Source of the DNA: Reticulitermes speratus
Lineage: Eukaryota > Arthropoda > Insecta > Blattodea > Rhinotermitidae
NCBI GenBank assembly: GCA_021186555.1
Contig: JAJKFL010000005.1
Span: 7,591,178 to 7,655,177 of the forward strand
Reading direction: 5' to 3'
Length of the DNA: 64,000 bases
The notes under the pieces are model-generated. The model saw nothing but the letters and a program-made list of their open reading frames with translations, was not told the DNA's origin and did not search any database. A program made the translations under genes and the position numbers. Every line of letters starts with the position of its first letter. Position 1 is the first letter of the stretch. Shown piece by piece: positions 11,212 through 21,600 of the stretch.

Positions 11212-11215
11212 TTAA

Positions 11216-11261
11216 GCAATATCATTAAGGGGAACCATCAGGAGTTTGAGACGTAGTTCAT
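11216..11261. other. Junction between piggyBac and satellite
   Basis: Short sequence after the TTAA. It contains GACGTAGTTCATCAAG, which also occurs inside the satellite unit, suggesting a rearranged array edge. Confidence 0.4.
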
Positions 11262-11824
11262 CAAGACTATATAGGGAAACTCAGTCCTGCACAGCAGAAG
11301 TACAGTGCCTACGATCTAGAGCTGCTGGCGATTTACGAAGAAGTGCGTAGACGTAGTTCATCAAGTTTACAAAGGGAACTTCTTTCTCTGGCAACGAGAG
11401 TACCGAATATTGAACTGCATCGAGTTGAAGATATAAGATTGCAATATAAACTGTGATTAACAACATACAGCCGTTTTGTTGGTCTGGATCGCAACGGAGG
11501 AAGTTGCTGTAAGAATCATTTCTTAAGGGAATCAAATCTTGATTACATGTGCAGTTGGATTAAATACGCTATAGGGAAACTCAGTTCTGCACAGCAGAAG
11601 TACAGTGCCTACGATCTAGAGCTCCTGGCGATTTACGAAGCAGTGCGTAGACGTAGTTCAAGATTACGAAAGGGAACTTCTTTCTCTGGCAACAAGAGTA
11701 CCGAATATTGAACTGCATCGAGTTGAAGATATAAGATTGCAATATAAACTGTGATTAACAACATACAGCCGTTTTGTTGGTCTGGATCGCAACGGAGGAA
11801 GTTGCAGTGAGAATCATTTCTTAA

Positions 11825-14160
11825 CCCTGGAATGCTACCCGGGGTGCACCTGTACCCCACTCACATGAAAAAGTTAAATTTCTTCCTAACAGATGGCGCC
11901 ACATATCGCTGGCTTCTAGTAGTTTCATATTTCAGAGAGTTAGTTTCGCAGTGACCTTCAACAGTGGAAGAACGCAGTACATTTAGCAGCTAGAGCTTGT
12001 GTGGGGTGCACCTGTACCCCAGGGTAGCAATTGTGTTATTCTTCATATTTTTTCAAAAGGTATGTAGCAACGTTTCATTTATGATTTCAGTTTTCCACCC
12101 TTGTGTTTATAGTAGACTTCTATTTTATTTTTATTTTTTCTTTAGGAAACCATGAGTTCACAGAAAGTCTTCAACTTATCTAAGGAGGAAGATGTTGCAG
12201 CAGCACTAAGAATTCTGTTTGAGTCTGAATCAGAGAACGAAGAAGGCATACAGGACAGTGATGAAGAAGATGGTGTTATTTCTGATTTTCAAGATAAAAT
12301 TGAAGATGAACAATTACAAAATCCATATTCATCAATCGATCAAACTGCTGCAGATTCATTCGGATTCTGATTCTTTACTTCAAGAAGAGCCGGGTGAAGG
12401 GGACAAACTGAAAATTGTTCAAGTTCCAACAAAGTTACAAGGCAAAAATGGTTTTCGATGGAGTGGAAAAAAAGGGAAGCTGCACAGATTACCTCAAAGA
12501 AATTTAGTTGTACATTTACCGGGAAACAAAAATGAGGCTAAGAATATAATTTCAGGATTAGAAGCATGGGAATTATGTTTCACAAAGGAAAACTTGGACT
12601 GTATAACTCAACATACCAACCAAGAAATGGCAAGGCAAAGACTGAAATATAAAAGTGACAGGCTTACAGAAAATGATGCAGTTGAAGATGCTGTGACAAG
12701 TGTTAGACCATCATATACTCGAAACACCAATCCCATTGAACTTAAAGCTTTATTTGGCTTGCTGTATTATGCTGGTGTGATGAAGATGCACGGAGTGTTC
12801 ACAAAAGAACTTTTTGATAAAGACTCAGGAATTCCTATATTTCGTGCAACGATGTGTGAAGCTCGTTTTAGATATCTAATCAACTGTCTTCGCTTTGACA
12901 ACAAAGAAACAAGACCCTTCAGGAAACAAACTGATAGACTAGCTGCATTTAGAGAAGTATTCGAGAGATCTTTGAAGAAGATGCAACAGTTATATGTGCC
13001 TTCAGAGTACACAACAATTGATGAGCAGCTGGTGAGTTTTAGAGGACGGTGTGCCTTCAAAATGTACATACCATCTAAACCAGACAAATATGGCATAAAA
13101 ATAGTTATGTCCTGTGACGCAAAGACATTTTATGTTATCGATGCAGAGGTTTACACAGGGAAAGGATCAACTCCAGACAATATTCCAGTGGCTCACTATT
13201 ACTGCGATAAGTTAACGTCTTCGTTCCAGAATACAAATAGAAATCTAACCATGGACAACTGGTTCATATCTGTTAGTACATCAAAATTCTTACTAGAAAA
13301 GAAGATAACTACCGTGGGAACGCTAAGAAAAAATAAGAAAGAAATACCTCCTTCCTTCTTAGAAGTAAAAACCCGAGGAAAAATTCTGCGATGTTTGCAT
13401 TCAGTGATCCACTAACGCTTCTTTCCTATTGTCCACCCAAAAATAAAAAGAAGATTGTTCTGCTACTTTCCACGATGCACGAGAAAGGTGACGATCCAGA
13501 TTCAACTACTTTACCTCAAATGATTGAATTCTACAATCAAACCAAAGGCGGTGTTGACACCCTTGATCAGTTGTGTCATACATAGTCCTGTTCCAGAAAA
13601 ACGAGGCGCTGGCCATTGTGTCTTTTCTACAACTTGCTAAATATTGTAGGAGTGAATTCTATGATACTTCTGGCAGGCTCAGATGCACCAGCGAAAGAAG
13701 TAATGAAAAACAGACGTTCGTTTCTGAAAGCACTTGCAATGGATTTGGTGAAGCCTCATATGTTGAGTCGTTTGGGAGTACCAACTTTGCCTCGGGAACT
13801 CCGTGAAACTATTTGTCGTTTCCAAATGGTGACTTACGAAGAAGTTGCTACCAGTAAACCCAAACCATCAGCCGGAAGATGTGCATTCTGTGAAAGGTCG
13901 AGGGACAGAAAATCAAGGATAAAATGCGCTATGTGTATAAAGTTCATTTGTTTAGAACACCAAAAGAAAGTGTGCCCTAATTGTTCCTAACTTTTTTTTT
14001 CAATTTTTTCAAAGTTAAAATATGTTAAAACTTCGCTCTTTTTATGTTTGTTTTGAAAAATAAAAATCATATGAAGCCTATTTCTCACATTTATTATTGG
14101 GGTACATATGTACCCCAGGGTACCATTCACGTCATAAAAATGATGGGTAGCATTCCAGGG
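11825..14160 (+). mobile_element. Second piggyBac element, 2336 bp, decayed
   Basis: Perfect 16-bp terminal inverted repeats (CCCTGGAATGCTACCC at 11825-11840 and its complement at 14145-14160), flanked by TTAA at 11821-11824 and 14161-14164. It sits in a TTAA of the satellite monomer. Subterminal palindromes of the form GGGGTGCACCTGTACCCC lie at about 11840 and 12003, with GGGGTACATATGTACCCC at about 14099; they are probable transposase-binding sites. It is a different family from the element at 8434. Confidence 0.9.
12152..13990 (+). pseudogene. piggyBac transposase pseudogene
   Basis: Starts MSSQKVFNLSKEEDV in a strong acidic N-terminus. It shifts frame near 12360, continues to about 13380 (TTIDEQLVSFRGR, first Asp; LTMDNWFISV, second Asp), shifts frame again, and reaches GGVDTLDQLCHT (third Asp, 13549-13582). 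A TAG nonsense codon follows at 13583-13585. The same frame then continues through KTRRWPLCLFYNLLNIVGVN to the Cys-rich tail (CAFCERS, CAMCIKFICLEH, CPNCS). Two frameshifts and one stop make it non-functional. Confidence 0.88.
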
Positions 14161-15927
14161 TTAAGGGAATCAAATCTTGATTACATGTGCAGTTGGATTA
14201 AATATGCTATAGGGAAACTCAGTCCTGCACAGCAGAAGTACAGTGCCTATGATCTAGAGCTCCTGGTGATTTACGAAACAGTGCGTAGACGTAGTTCAAG
14301 ATTACGAAGGGAACTTCTTTCTCTGGCAACGAGAGTACCAAATATTGAACTGCATCGAGTTGAAGATATAAGATTGCAATATAAACGGTGATTAACAACA
14401 TACAGCCGTTGTGTTGGTCTGGATCGCAACGGAGGAAGTTGCAGTGAGAATCATTTCTTAAGGGAATCAAATCTTGATTATATGTGCAGTTGGATTAAAT
14501 ACGCTATAGGGAAACTCAGTCCTGCAAAGCAGTACAGTGCCTACGATCTAGAGCTCCTGGCGATTTACGAAGCAGTGCGTAGACGTAGTTCAAGATTACG
14601 AAGGGAACTTCTTTCTCTGGCAACGAGAGTACCAAATATTAAACTGCATCGAGTTGAAGATATAAGATTGCAATATAAACGGTGATTAACAACATACAGC
14701 CGTTGTGTTGGTCTGGATCGCAACGGAGGAAGTTGCAGTGAGAATCATTTCTTAAGGGAATCAAATCTTGATTACATGTGCAGTTGGATTAAATACGCTA
14801 CAGGGAAACTCAGTTCTGCACAGCAGAAGTACAGTGCCTACGATCTAGAGCTCCTGGCGATTTACGAAGCAGTGCGTAGACGTAGTTCAAGATTAAGAAG
14901 GGAACTTCTTTCTCTGGCAACAAGAGTACCGAATATTGAACTGCATCGAGTTGAAGATATAAGATTGCAATATAAACTGTGATTAACAACATACAGCCGT
15001 TTTGTTGGTCTGGATCGCAACGGAGGAAGTTGCAGTGAGAATCATTTCTTAAGGGAATCAAATCTTGATTATATGTGCAGTTGGATTAAATACGCTATAG
15101 GGAAACTCAGTCCTGCACAGCAGAAGTACAGTGCCTACGATCTAGAGCTCCTGGCGATTTACGAAGCAGTGCGTAGACGTAGTTCAAGATTACGAAGGGA
15201 ACTTCTTTCTCTGGCAACGAGAGTACCGAATATTGAACTGCATCGAGTTTAAGATATAAGATTGCAATATAAACGGTGATTAACAACATACAGCCGTTGT
15301 GTTGGTCTGGATCGCAACGGAGGAAGTTGCAGTGAGAATCATTTCTTAAGGGAATCAAATCTTGATTATATGTGCAGTTGGATTAAATACGCTATAGGGA
15401 AACTCAGTCCTGCACAGCAGAAGTACAGTGCCTACGATCTAGAGCTCCTGGCGATTTACGAAGCAGTGCGTAGACGTAGTTCAAGATTACGAAGGGAACT
15501 TCTTTCTCTGGCAACGAGAGTACCAAATATTAAACTGCATCGAGTTGAAGATATAAGATTGCAATATAAACGATGATTAACAACATACAGCCGTTGTGTT
15601 GGTCTGGATCGCAACGGAGGAAGTTGCAGTGAGAATCATTTCTTAAGGGAATCAAATCTTGATTACATGTGCAGTTGGATTAAATACGCTACAGGGAAAC
15701 TCAGTTCTGCACAGCAGAAGTACAGTGCCTACGATCTAGAGCTCCTGGCGATTTACGAAGCAGTGCGTAGACGTAGTTCAAGATTACGAAGGGAACTTCT
15801 TTCTCTGGCAACGAGAGTACCGAATATTGAACTGCATCGAGTTGAAGATATAAGATTGCAATATAAACTGTGATTAACAACACAGCCGTTTTGTTGGTCT
15901 GGATCGCAACGGAGGAAGTTGCAGTGG

Positions 15928-16339
15928 CCGTTTCAGATAGATTAAATACGCTATAGGTGCTCTGTTCAGTACATCACAAAGGCCACCTGAAGGGATCCCT
16001 GGAGAACCTGTGCCAGGGACAATGGAGTGGCATGTCTGGGTATTGCAGCAGGAGATTGCCAAGAGGGGTTACAGAAATTCTTAATGTAGCTGTAACAGTA
16101 AACATATTTCCTGTTTCACTTTATTTATTACAAAGGTTTCTTTACACTAATTCATTTTGCAGCGTGGATGAGTATTTCGATCACAATTGGAGTGCTTTTG
16201 TGTTGTGTTGTGGTTCGTGGTTTTGAGGACTGTTTTTGTAAGATTAATTTTTAATAGCACACGTTGTGTTTGGAATTGTATGGGGTTTGCAATTGATTCA
16301 TGCGGATGGTGATAATTTTATGACAATCACAAGATCAAT
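15928..16339. other. Array edge and probable eLINE-5 5' region
   Basis: The satellite ends at about 15927. The next 40 bp reuse part of its unit (TTAAATACGCTATAGG). The rest has no convincing frame. The part near 16300 precedes eLINE-5 ORF1 and is probably its 5' UTR. Confidence 0.4.
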
Positions 16340-16562
16340 CACTTCTTGGAGGACGATACGGCTCACACTCTCACTTCTCAAGGTAAAACTCAAAAAGAAG
16401 TAATGTGTAGTCACTATATCTGTGTTCAGTGCATCGAACTAGAAAATAAACTCAAGAATGTGTTAGAAGAATTAAAGTCTACTCGTTTAATTATAGAGCT
16501 TCTGCAACAGGAAACATCATCAAGTCTAACCTCAAAACCAACCATAACAGAGAGAAGTAACA
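16340..16562 (+). pseudogene. eLINE-5 ORF1 N-terminal part
   Basis: Encodes YICVQCIELENKLKNVLEEL then TRLIIELLQQETSS, closely matching the N-terminus of eLINE-6 (25542 onward): a CxxC-like start and a coiled coil. The start codon region reads GAGGACGAT where eLINE-6 has ATGGCGGAC. A 5-kb nested transposon stack interrupts the frame after ...RSNI, and the ORF resumes at 21603. Confidence 0.8.
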
Positions 16563-16605
16563 TACAGGGAGGCGCGGAGCCGACTGACACATTTCAAATT
16601 TCAAT

Positions 16606-17221
16606 ATGGCGCGGGAGGGAGAGCGTTTTGTGGTTGGCGTTAAGGGGAGGGATGGAGGAGAGGACGCCATTTCATATAGTCAGTCGCAATGGAGCGTGCA
16701 ACATCGTGTGACCTCTGTTCGTTGTTATTACGAAACGAAGTGTGTGACAGAAGTGCAGCGTATCTTTAGACGACATTTCAATGTTGGTCGACATGGTCTC
16801 GTACCGTCGCGGAATACCATATTGGCTTGGGTGCGGAAATTTGAAGAAACTGGCAGTGTGTTAGACGTGAAGCATGGAGCTCCACGAACAGTGCGCACGC
16901 CCGAGAACGTGCAGCGAGTGATGGAAGCTTTTGAGCGCAGTCTTCGGCGCGCCAGCAGGCTCGCATTTTAGGCGTGAGTCGAAAAAGTTTATTTCTAATG
17001 CTAAAAGATATCAAATTTCACCCTTACAAATTGCAAGTTGTTCAAAAACTGTACACCAGAGACAAGGAAGCACGCGTTGCTTTCTGCACCGACATGATCG
17101 GTTTGCTACGGGAAAACCCGGACATCATGAATAATTTGCTCATGATCGACGAAGCCCATTTTCATCTTTCGGGCGTCGTCAACAAACAAATCATGCGATA
17201 CTGGTCATCAGTTAACCCTAA
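16606..17221 (+). pseudogene. Mariner-like transposase, 5' part
   Basis: Helix-turn-helix region with VPSRNTILAWVRKFEETGSV (about 16804-16862) and PRTVRTPENVQRVMEAF. A frameshift near 16955 follows; then VSRKSLFLMLKDIKFHPYKL and LLMIDEAHFHL (first catalytic Asp, about 17148) lead to YWSSVNP, where the Harbinger element cuts it. Confidence 0.85.
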
Positions 17222-17776
17222 GGCCGGCTACACACGTAACTGCATACTTGAACGGTATGCATGTACACATTTATTGTACAAGTAGGGGAGACCGGGTTTA
17301 GTTGGCTACACGGGTAAGTTGGCACAACGTTAATATCTCGCCTCTCCTTTGTAAGAGCGCAGCACCTGTGAGGCAGTATGAAGAGCAACATCCTTCATTG
17401 CAGGGAAGTTACTTGGCAGTGTGCTCAGAGCTGTATCGGAAGCAAAATTTGGTTGTGTGTGTTTTGCACAGCGCCGAGTCATTTTACAACAGTTTGGTAA
17501 ATACGTTATTGAGAAGGCTGCTAGGGTTTTATCTGAACCAAAGGTATGTAATTATGCAGTGTATATGTGGCAATGTGACTGATAAGTAACAGTCTTTCTT
17601 GTGCATTTAATCTCAGAGGAAACCAACCTCAAAACTGAAAGTTCGTGTTGGGTCTAGCTGATACATTTGCTACGTGGCAAGTTGGCTCACCGTGCCAGCT
17701 TACTGCGCGGTCAACAGTGCAGCATTCTGTACGTTTCTTATTATGTCATTTCAATTCTGTTGTAGGAAGCATAATT

Positions 17777-17935
17777 ATGCTCAGAACATATAAAAGGAAA
17801 ACTGAAAGGGCAAATATTGCCCCAGATACAGTTCTTCGAGCAGTTAGGGCAGTCAGAATAGAAAACAGGTCGATTAGAAGTGTAGCAAGAGATTTTTGGA
17901 TCCCGTTTCGCTCTCAGAGCTTCAGAGGATGACGT
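17777..17935 (+). pseudogene. pogo-like transposase N-terminal HTH
   Basis: Starts MLRTYKRKTERANIAPDTV and continues VRIENRSIRSVARDF, the pipsqueak-type helix-turn-helix that opens many insect jerky/Tigger-like transposases. It ends by frame change after about 50 residues. The section that should hold the first catalytic Asp is missing between here and about 18006. Confidence 0.75.
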
Positions 17936-18005
17936 AAGGGGAATTTCACAGAATCCGACATTCAGTATTGGGTACAAGAAAACTCGCCAGGTGAGTTCAG
18001 GTTCA

Positions 18006-19245
18006 GGGCGTAACAACCGTGCAGACACCTGATAGAGTTATTGGGCGCCGTGGTTGCAAACAAATAGGGAGACTGGTGTCCGTTGAACGTGGAAAATTAG
18101 TAACTTTAGCCCTGGCCGTTTCAGCGACAGGAAACACAGTGCCGCCATTTTTCATTTTCCCCAGGGTGAAATTTCGTGCCCATTTCTTGAATGGTGCTCC
18201 TGCAGGTAGTGAAGGTGATGCTAATCCTACTGGATGGATGAAGGCGGAACATTTTTTGAAGTTTGTGAAACATTTAGTTTCCCACGTGAAACCTTCAAAA
18301 GAACGACCAGTAGTTCTTCTCTTGGACAATCATGATTCGCATTTGTCAATCGCTGCACTCGATTACTGCAAAGAAAACGGCGTGACAGTTCTGTCCTTCC
18401 CACCTCATTGTAGTCACAAGCTGCAGCCGCTTGATAGGAGTGTCTTTGGGCCACTAAAGACCTATGTCAATCATGCATGTGACGCATGGATCACAAGCCA
18501 CCCAGGACAAACGATGATCATTTACGATTTACCTGGATTTATCAACATGTCTCTCGACTCTGCAGCTACTCCTGCAAATATCAACGCTGGATTCCTGGCC
18601 ACTGGAATTTATCCCTACAACAGAGATGTCTTTGGTGATGAGGAATTTCTCTCTTCCTATGTAACAGACAGACCAGCGCCGGCCACAGACTCTGCAGCAT
18701 TGAATTATAGTAATGGAAACATTAAACACAATAAGTCTGCAGAACCAGGCCCCTCAATAATTCATTCTCCTGAACCAGGTTCATCCAAAAGAACACCTGC
18801 AGAAACAAATCCTTCCTCAAGCATGTCCTTGACTCCTGAACTTGTCCGTCCTTTTCCTAAAGCTACAGGCAGGAAAGAAACAGCAAACGCTACTAGAAAG
18901 AAAAGAGGTACAGCAATCCTGACTGATACGCCAGTGAAAGCAGCCTTGCAAGACAAGCAGAAATCGAGACAACTGGCAAAAGGAAAAACACATCAGACGG
19001 AGAGCAGGAAGAGCCTTTTTAATAACCCTGCAAGGGATTCTAAGAAGAAGAAAATAGTGAGAAAAATTCAGACACACTGCTCAGATGAAAATGGTGGGGA
19101 AACATTTTGTTTGGTTTGCATGGACAGATACTCAAAGAGTGTAGCGGGGGAAAAATGGGTTCAATGTCCCCAGTGCCAAATGTGGGCCCATGAAAAATTC
19201 CTGGGGATATATTTGTTGCAACTGCAAGTCGGATGTATAAGATGA
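18006..19245 (+). pseudogene. pogo-like transposase DDE region plus Cys-rich tail
   Basis: An uninterrupted frame of more than 400 codons (Met at 18019). It opens VQTPDRVIGRRGCKQIGRL, then VVLLLDNHDSHLSIAALDY (second Asp) and FPPHCSHKLQPLDRSVFGPL (third Asp, DDE_1 type). The C-terminus has a PHD-like run: CLVCMDRYSKS then WVQCPQCQMWAHEKF. The first catalytic Asp is deleted, so it cannot be active, although the rest of the frame is remarkably clean. Confidence 0.85.
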
Positions 19246-19840
19246 AGATTTCTGAAGTTTTGTGGACATATATTTCTGTACTGAGTATCATTTTCCAGTG
19301 TAATTTGTAATGTTTGTCCTTAGTTTCGTACGGCTTGTAAATCAGTTTCAGTATGTTGTTAGCATCATCTTAGCGTCATTTATGCTGTCCCAGAATATTT
19401 GTGACACTAATAATAAATCAGGCTCTACTATATGCCAACCTACCCCATGATATGTGCCAACCTACCCCGTATGAGGCAAGTTGGCACACGTGCAGAGGTT
19501 AGAAAAAGGTCCTTTTTCATGGCTTTATTATTGAAATAACTTCTTCAATATATTTTCTTGCATAGTCCAAGAATGAAACTTGCCACCAGTACCATTATCT
19601 TTTCAGTGCCATTTGTATGAAAATTGTAAAAAATTAAAAAGTGAGAAGTGTGCCCACTAAACCCTGTCTCCCCTATACATGAGCGTGTGTATGATAATAT
19701 TGCACAGGTATTTTGACTGTACAAGCGACATGAAAATGTTTGAATTTCTATACTGTATACTTGCACATGTCCTTCATGCGCAGGTGTAACTGAACGTGTG
19801 TAGTAGAAGCAGAGACTTGTGCAAGTCTGAATTGCATATA

Positions 19841-20390
19841 CGATGGGCAGTCAAAAAGTTCCCGCAATTCCCCTGCAGACGGAGAATGAGAGATAAGATA
19901 GCGCATGCATTGTTGTGGTGGGGAGCTCAGCATGTCTGCTCGCAGGTGCAACAGGTCTGGACAGGTTTCGGCGTGCAGTGTCGTTACTGTTCCGTTTGAG
20001 TTAGACGTGAGTGTTGGTCATTCGGCGCACCGAGCCACACATCGCTTGTTGTGCAGCAATTCCTAGCCGAGAAAAACATTCCTGTCGTCACCCAACCACC
20101 GTACTCTCCGGATCTCGCTCCGAGTGACTTTTGGCTGTTCTATACTCTGAAAATGGGCCTCAAGGGGACACGTTTCGCAACCATGGAGGACATCAAATCG
20201 AATACGACGGCCGAACTCCGGAAGATTCCAAAAGAAGCCTTCCGCCGGTGCTTCCAACAATAGCAGGATCGATGGAGCAAGTGTATGTGTGCGCGCAAGG
20301 GTCCTACTTTGAAGGTGATTAGGTAAGCGTTGTCGTATGTCCTACCATTACAGTGCAATACCACCATTCCGGGAACTTTTTGACTTCCCC
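19841..20390 (+). mobile_element. Deleted mariner (about 550 bp) inside the Harbinger element
   Basis: Ends share AGTCAAAAAGTTCCCG in inverted orientation (about 19849 and 20370-20385), with TA at 19839-19840 and 20391-20392. Only the C-terminal part of the transposase remains. Confidence 0.8.
20051..20321 (+). pseudogene. Mariner transposase C-terminus
   Basis: MQQFLAEKNIPVVTQPPYSP followed by DLAPSDFWLF, the typical mariner block around the third Asp (DD34D class). A TAG stop at 20261-20263 follows; homology continues as KCVCAQGSYFEGD, the usual mariner end. The helix-turn-helix and first two Asp residues are absent. Confidence 0.85.
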
Positions 20391-20482
20391 TATATATCAT
20401 ATATTGCACGGCATGTTTCAGGAACTATGTAACTTAATGCTTGTAGTGAAATTATAGTTGATAATTTCAAATCTTCGTAGGT

Positions 20483-20803
20483 TCATCCCGTTGCAAGAAA
20501 TCGCAAGGTTGCTGTTAATCTTTCATGTGGGGTTATAGCCTTTCTCATGATCGTGTCCTGCTTTCTAATTAAAGGAGTGACGAGTGATAAAAGTTTCAAG
20601 TACGTATCTTCGTCCATTCGCAAGTAATTATGCCAATCACGAGGGTATATTGTCAATTCCTTTAAAAACTTAGTGTGTGAGTAACTTTTCCTTTTCATTA
20701 GCCAGTCTTTACACCACAAGCGACGTTTTTTCGTTGCTTTTTTTCTTTGAACTAAAACGAAAGCAGCTAAAGCGAGCGCGTCGTCGTCGTCCGTCGACGA
20801 CAT
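20483..20803 (-). pseudogene. Harbinger (HARBI1-like) transposase N-terminus
   Basis: Minus-strand 106-aa frame. It has RRLWCKDWLMKRKSYSHTKF, the FLRM-type block NYLRMDEDTYLKLLSLVTPL and ERLTATLRFLATG, the conserved start of Harbinger transposases. The DDE nuclease domain that should follow is not present downstream on this strand. Confidence 0.85.
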
Positions 20804-20941
20804 GGTTCAAGCGTAAACTGGCACTGTTCAAGTATACTTGTGCCGTCTGGAGGCTATATGGCCGTCAGGTATACTTGTACAATAAATGTGTACCAAGCAT
20901 ACCGTTCAAGTATGCAGTTACGTGTATAGGAACTGCATGAA

Positions 20942-21434
20942 ATGCCTTTGCACTCTCCTAAAGTGACGGTTTGGTGTGGAGTCGGTGTTTTCGGGATTGT
21001 TGGCCCGTATTTCTTTGAAACTGACAATGAAGCAGCCGTGACTGTTACTTCAGAACGTTATGTGACTATGTTGGAAGACTTTGTTGCACCTCGCCTTCGA
21101 GGGCTTGGCATTGACCCCAAAGCCCTTCATTTTCAGCAGGATGCAGCAACAGCCCACACTGCACGGAACAGTATGGACGTTGTTCGTGGAATGTTCGGAA
21201 CTGTTTGTTATCTCTCGTTTCGGGGACATCGCTTGGCCTGCTCGGTCACCCGATCTTGCTGTCCCCGATCTTTTCCTGTGGGGATTCTTGAAAGACAGTG
21301 TGTTCCGGAGGCGCATCATGACTATTCAAGAACTGAAACAAGCCATTGTTGACGAGGTTGCGGCTATTGATGAGACCTACGGCGGCGCGTGTACGGCAAC
21401 TTCCGGAAACGCTTACAAGAATGCATTGATTTAA
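20942..21434 (+). pseudogene. Mariner-like transposase, 3' part
   Basis: Continues the transposase begun at 16606: HSPKVTVWCGVGVFGIVGPY, then FQQDAATAHTARNS with the second Asp at 21140-21142. A frame change near 21200 follows; then IAWPARSPDLAVPDLFLWGF with the third Asp at 21267-21269. Spacing between these two Asp codons is about 41 residues (42.3 codons with an indel), a DD41D-like signature. The C-terminus is frame-damaged. Confidence 0.85.
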
Positions 21435-21600
21435 ACGGAGGCTATCTTTCTGATATAACTTTTAAAAAATCAGCTTGTAATCTTTGAGTAATAAATGGCA
21501 TAGTTCAGTGTATTTATCGACGGTTTCGTTTTGTTTTTCCTGTTACTGTTCCATTATCTATGACCCTTTGAAATGTGTCAGTCGGCTCCGCGCCACCCTG

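Larger units (their letters stand above)
11262..15927 (+). repeat. Tandem 297-bp satellite derived from a Gypsy-like RNase H fragment
   Basis: Eight monomers, partial at both ends, start near 11262, 11525, 14161, 14458, 14752, 15049, 15346 and 15643. A piggyBac element interrupts the second. Spacing is 297 bp, with one 294-bp unit. Each unit holds a short frame starting MCSWIKYA and containing GKLSPAQQKYSAYDLELLAI, which matches the start of the RNase H region of Gypsy-type LTR retrotransposons. It then diverges and stops after LQYKR or LQYKL. Most monomers keep this frame; the one at 11547 has a +1 change and the one at 15073 an early stop. Monomers are nearly identical, implying recent amplification or homogenisation. 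Confidence 0.85.
17285..19673 (+). mobile_element. pogo/jerky-like element, internally deleted
   Basis: Terminal inverted repeats start GGGGAGACCGGGTTTAGT (17285) and, inverted at the right end, GGGGAGACAGGGTTTAGT (to 19673). TA duplications are at 17283-17284 and 19674-19675. The ends also share a sub-motif reading as 'AAGTTGGCAC' in or near both termini. It carries a pogo-class transposase in two pieces. Confidence 0.85.
17222..20930 (-). mobile_element. PIF/Harbinger-type element, itself invaded twice
   Basis: Left end GGCCGGCTACACACGTAACT (17222 onward) matches the inverse of the right end (about 20861-20930), including CGTAACTGCATACTTGAACG and TTTATTGTACAAGTA. Right-end termini are diverged and I cannot fix the target duplication. 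A Harbinger transposase N-terminus lies on the minus strand near the right end. A pogo-like element (17285-19673) and a small mariner (19841-20390) sit inside. Confidence 0.75.
16565..21600 (+). mobile_element. Tc1/mariner-like element (about DD41D), carrying nested insertions
   Basis: 34-bp terminal inverted repeats at 16565-16598 and 21567-21600 with one mismatch (ends CAGGGWGGCGCGGAGCC), flanked by TA at 16563-16564 and 21601-21602. The flanking eLINE-5 coding sequence rejoins across it. The transposase is split by a Harbinger element at 17222-20930. Without nested DNA the element is about 1.3 kb. Confidence 0.9.

Noticed and set aside
14219-15883. Repeated minus-strand frames in the satellite (MIPLRNDSHCNFLRC...).
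   Set aside because: Antisense of the RNase H-derived unit; no known domain.
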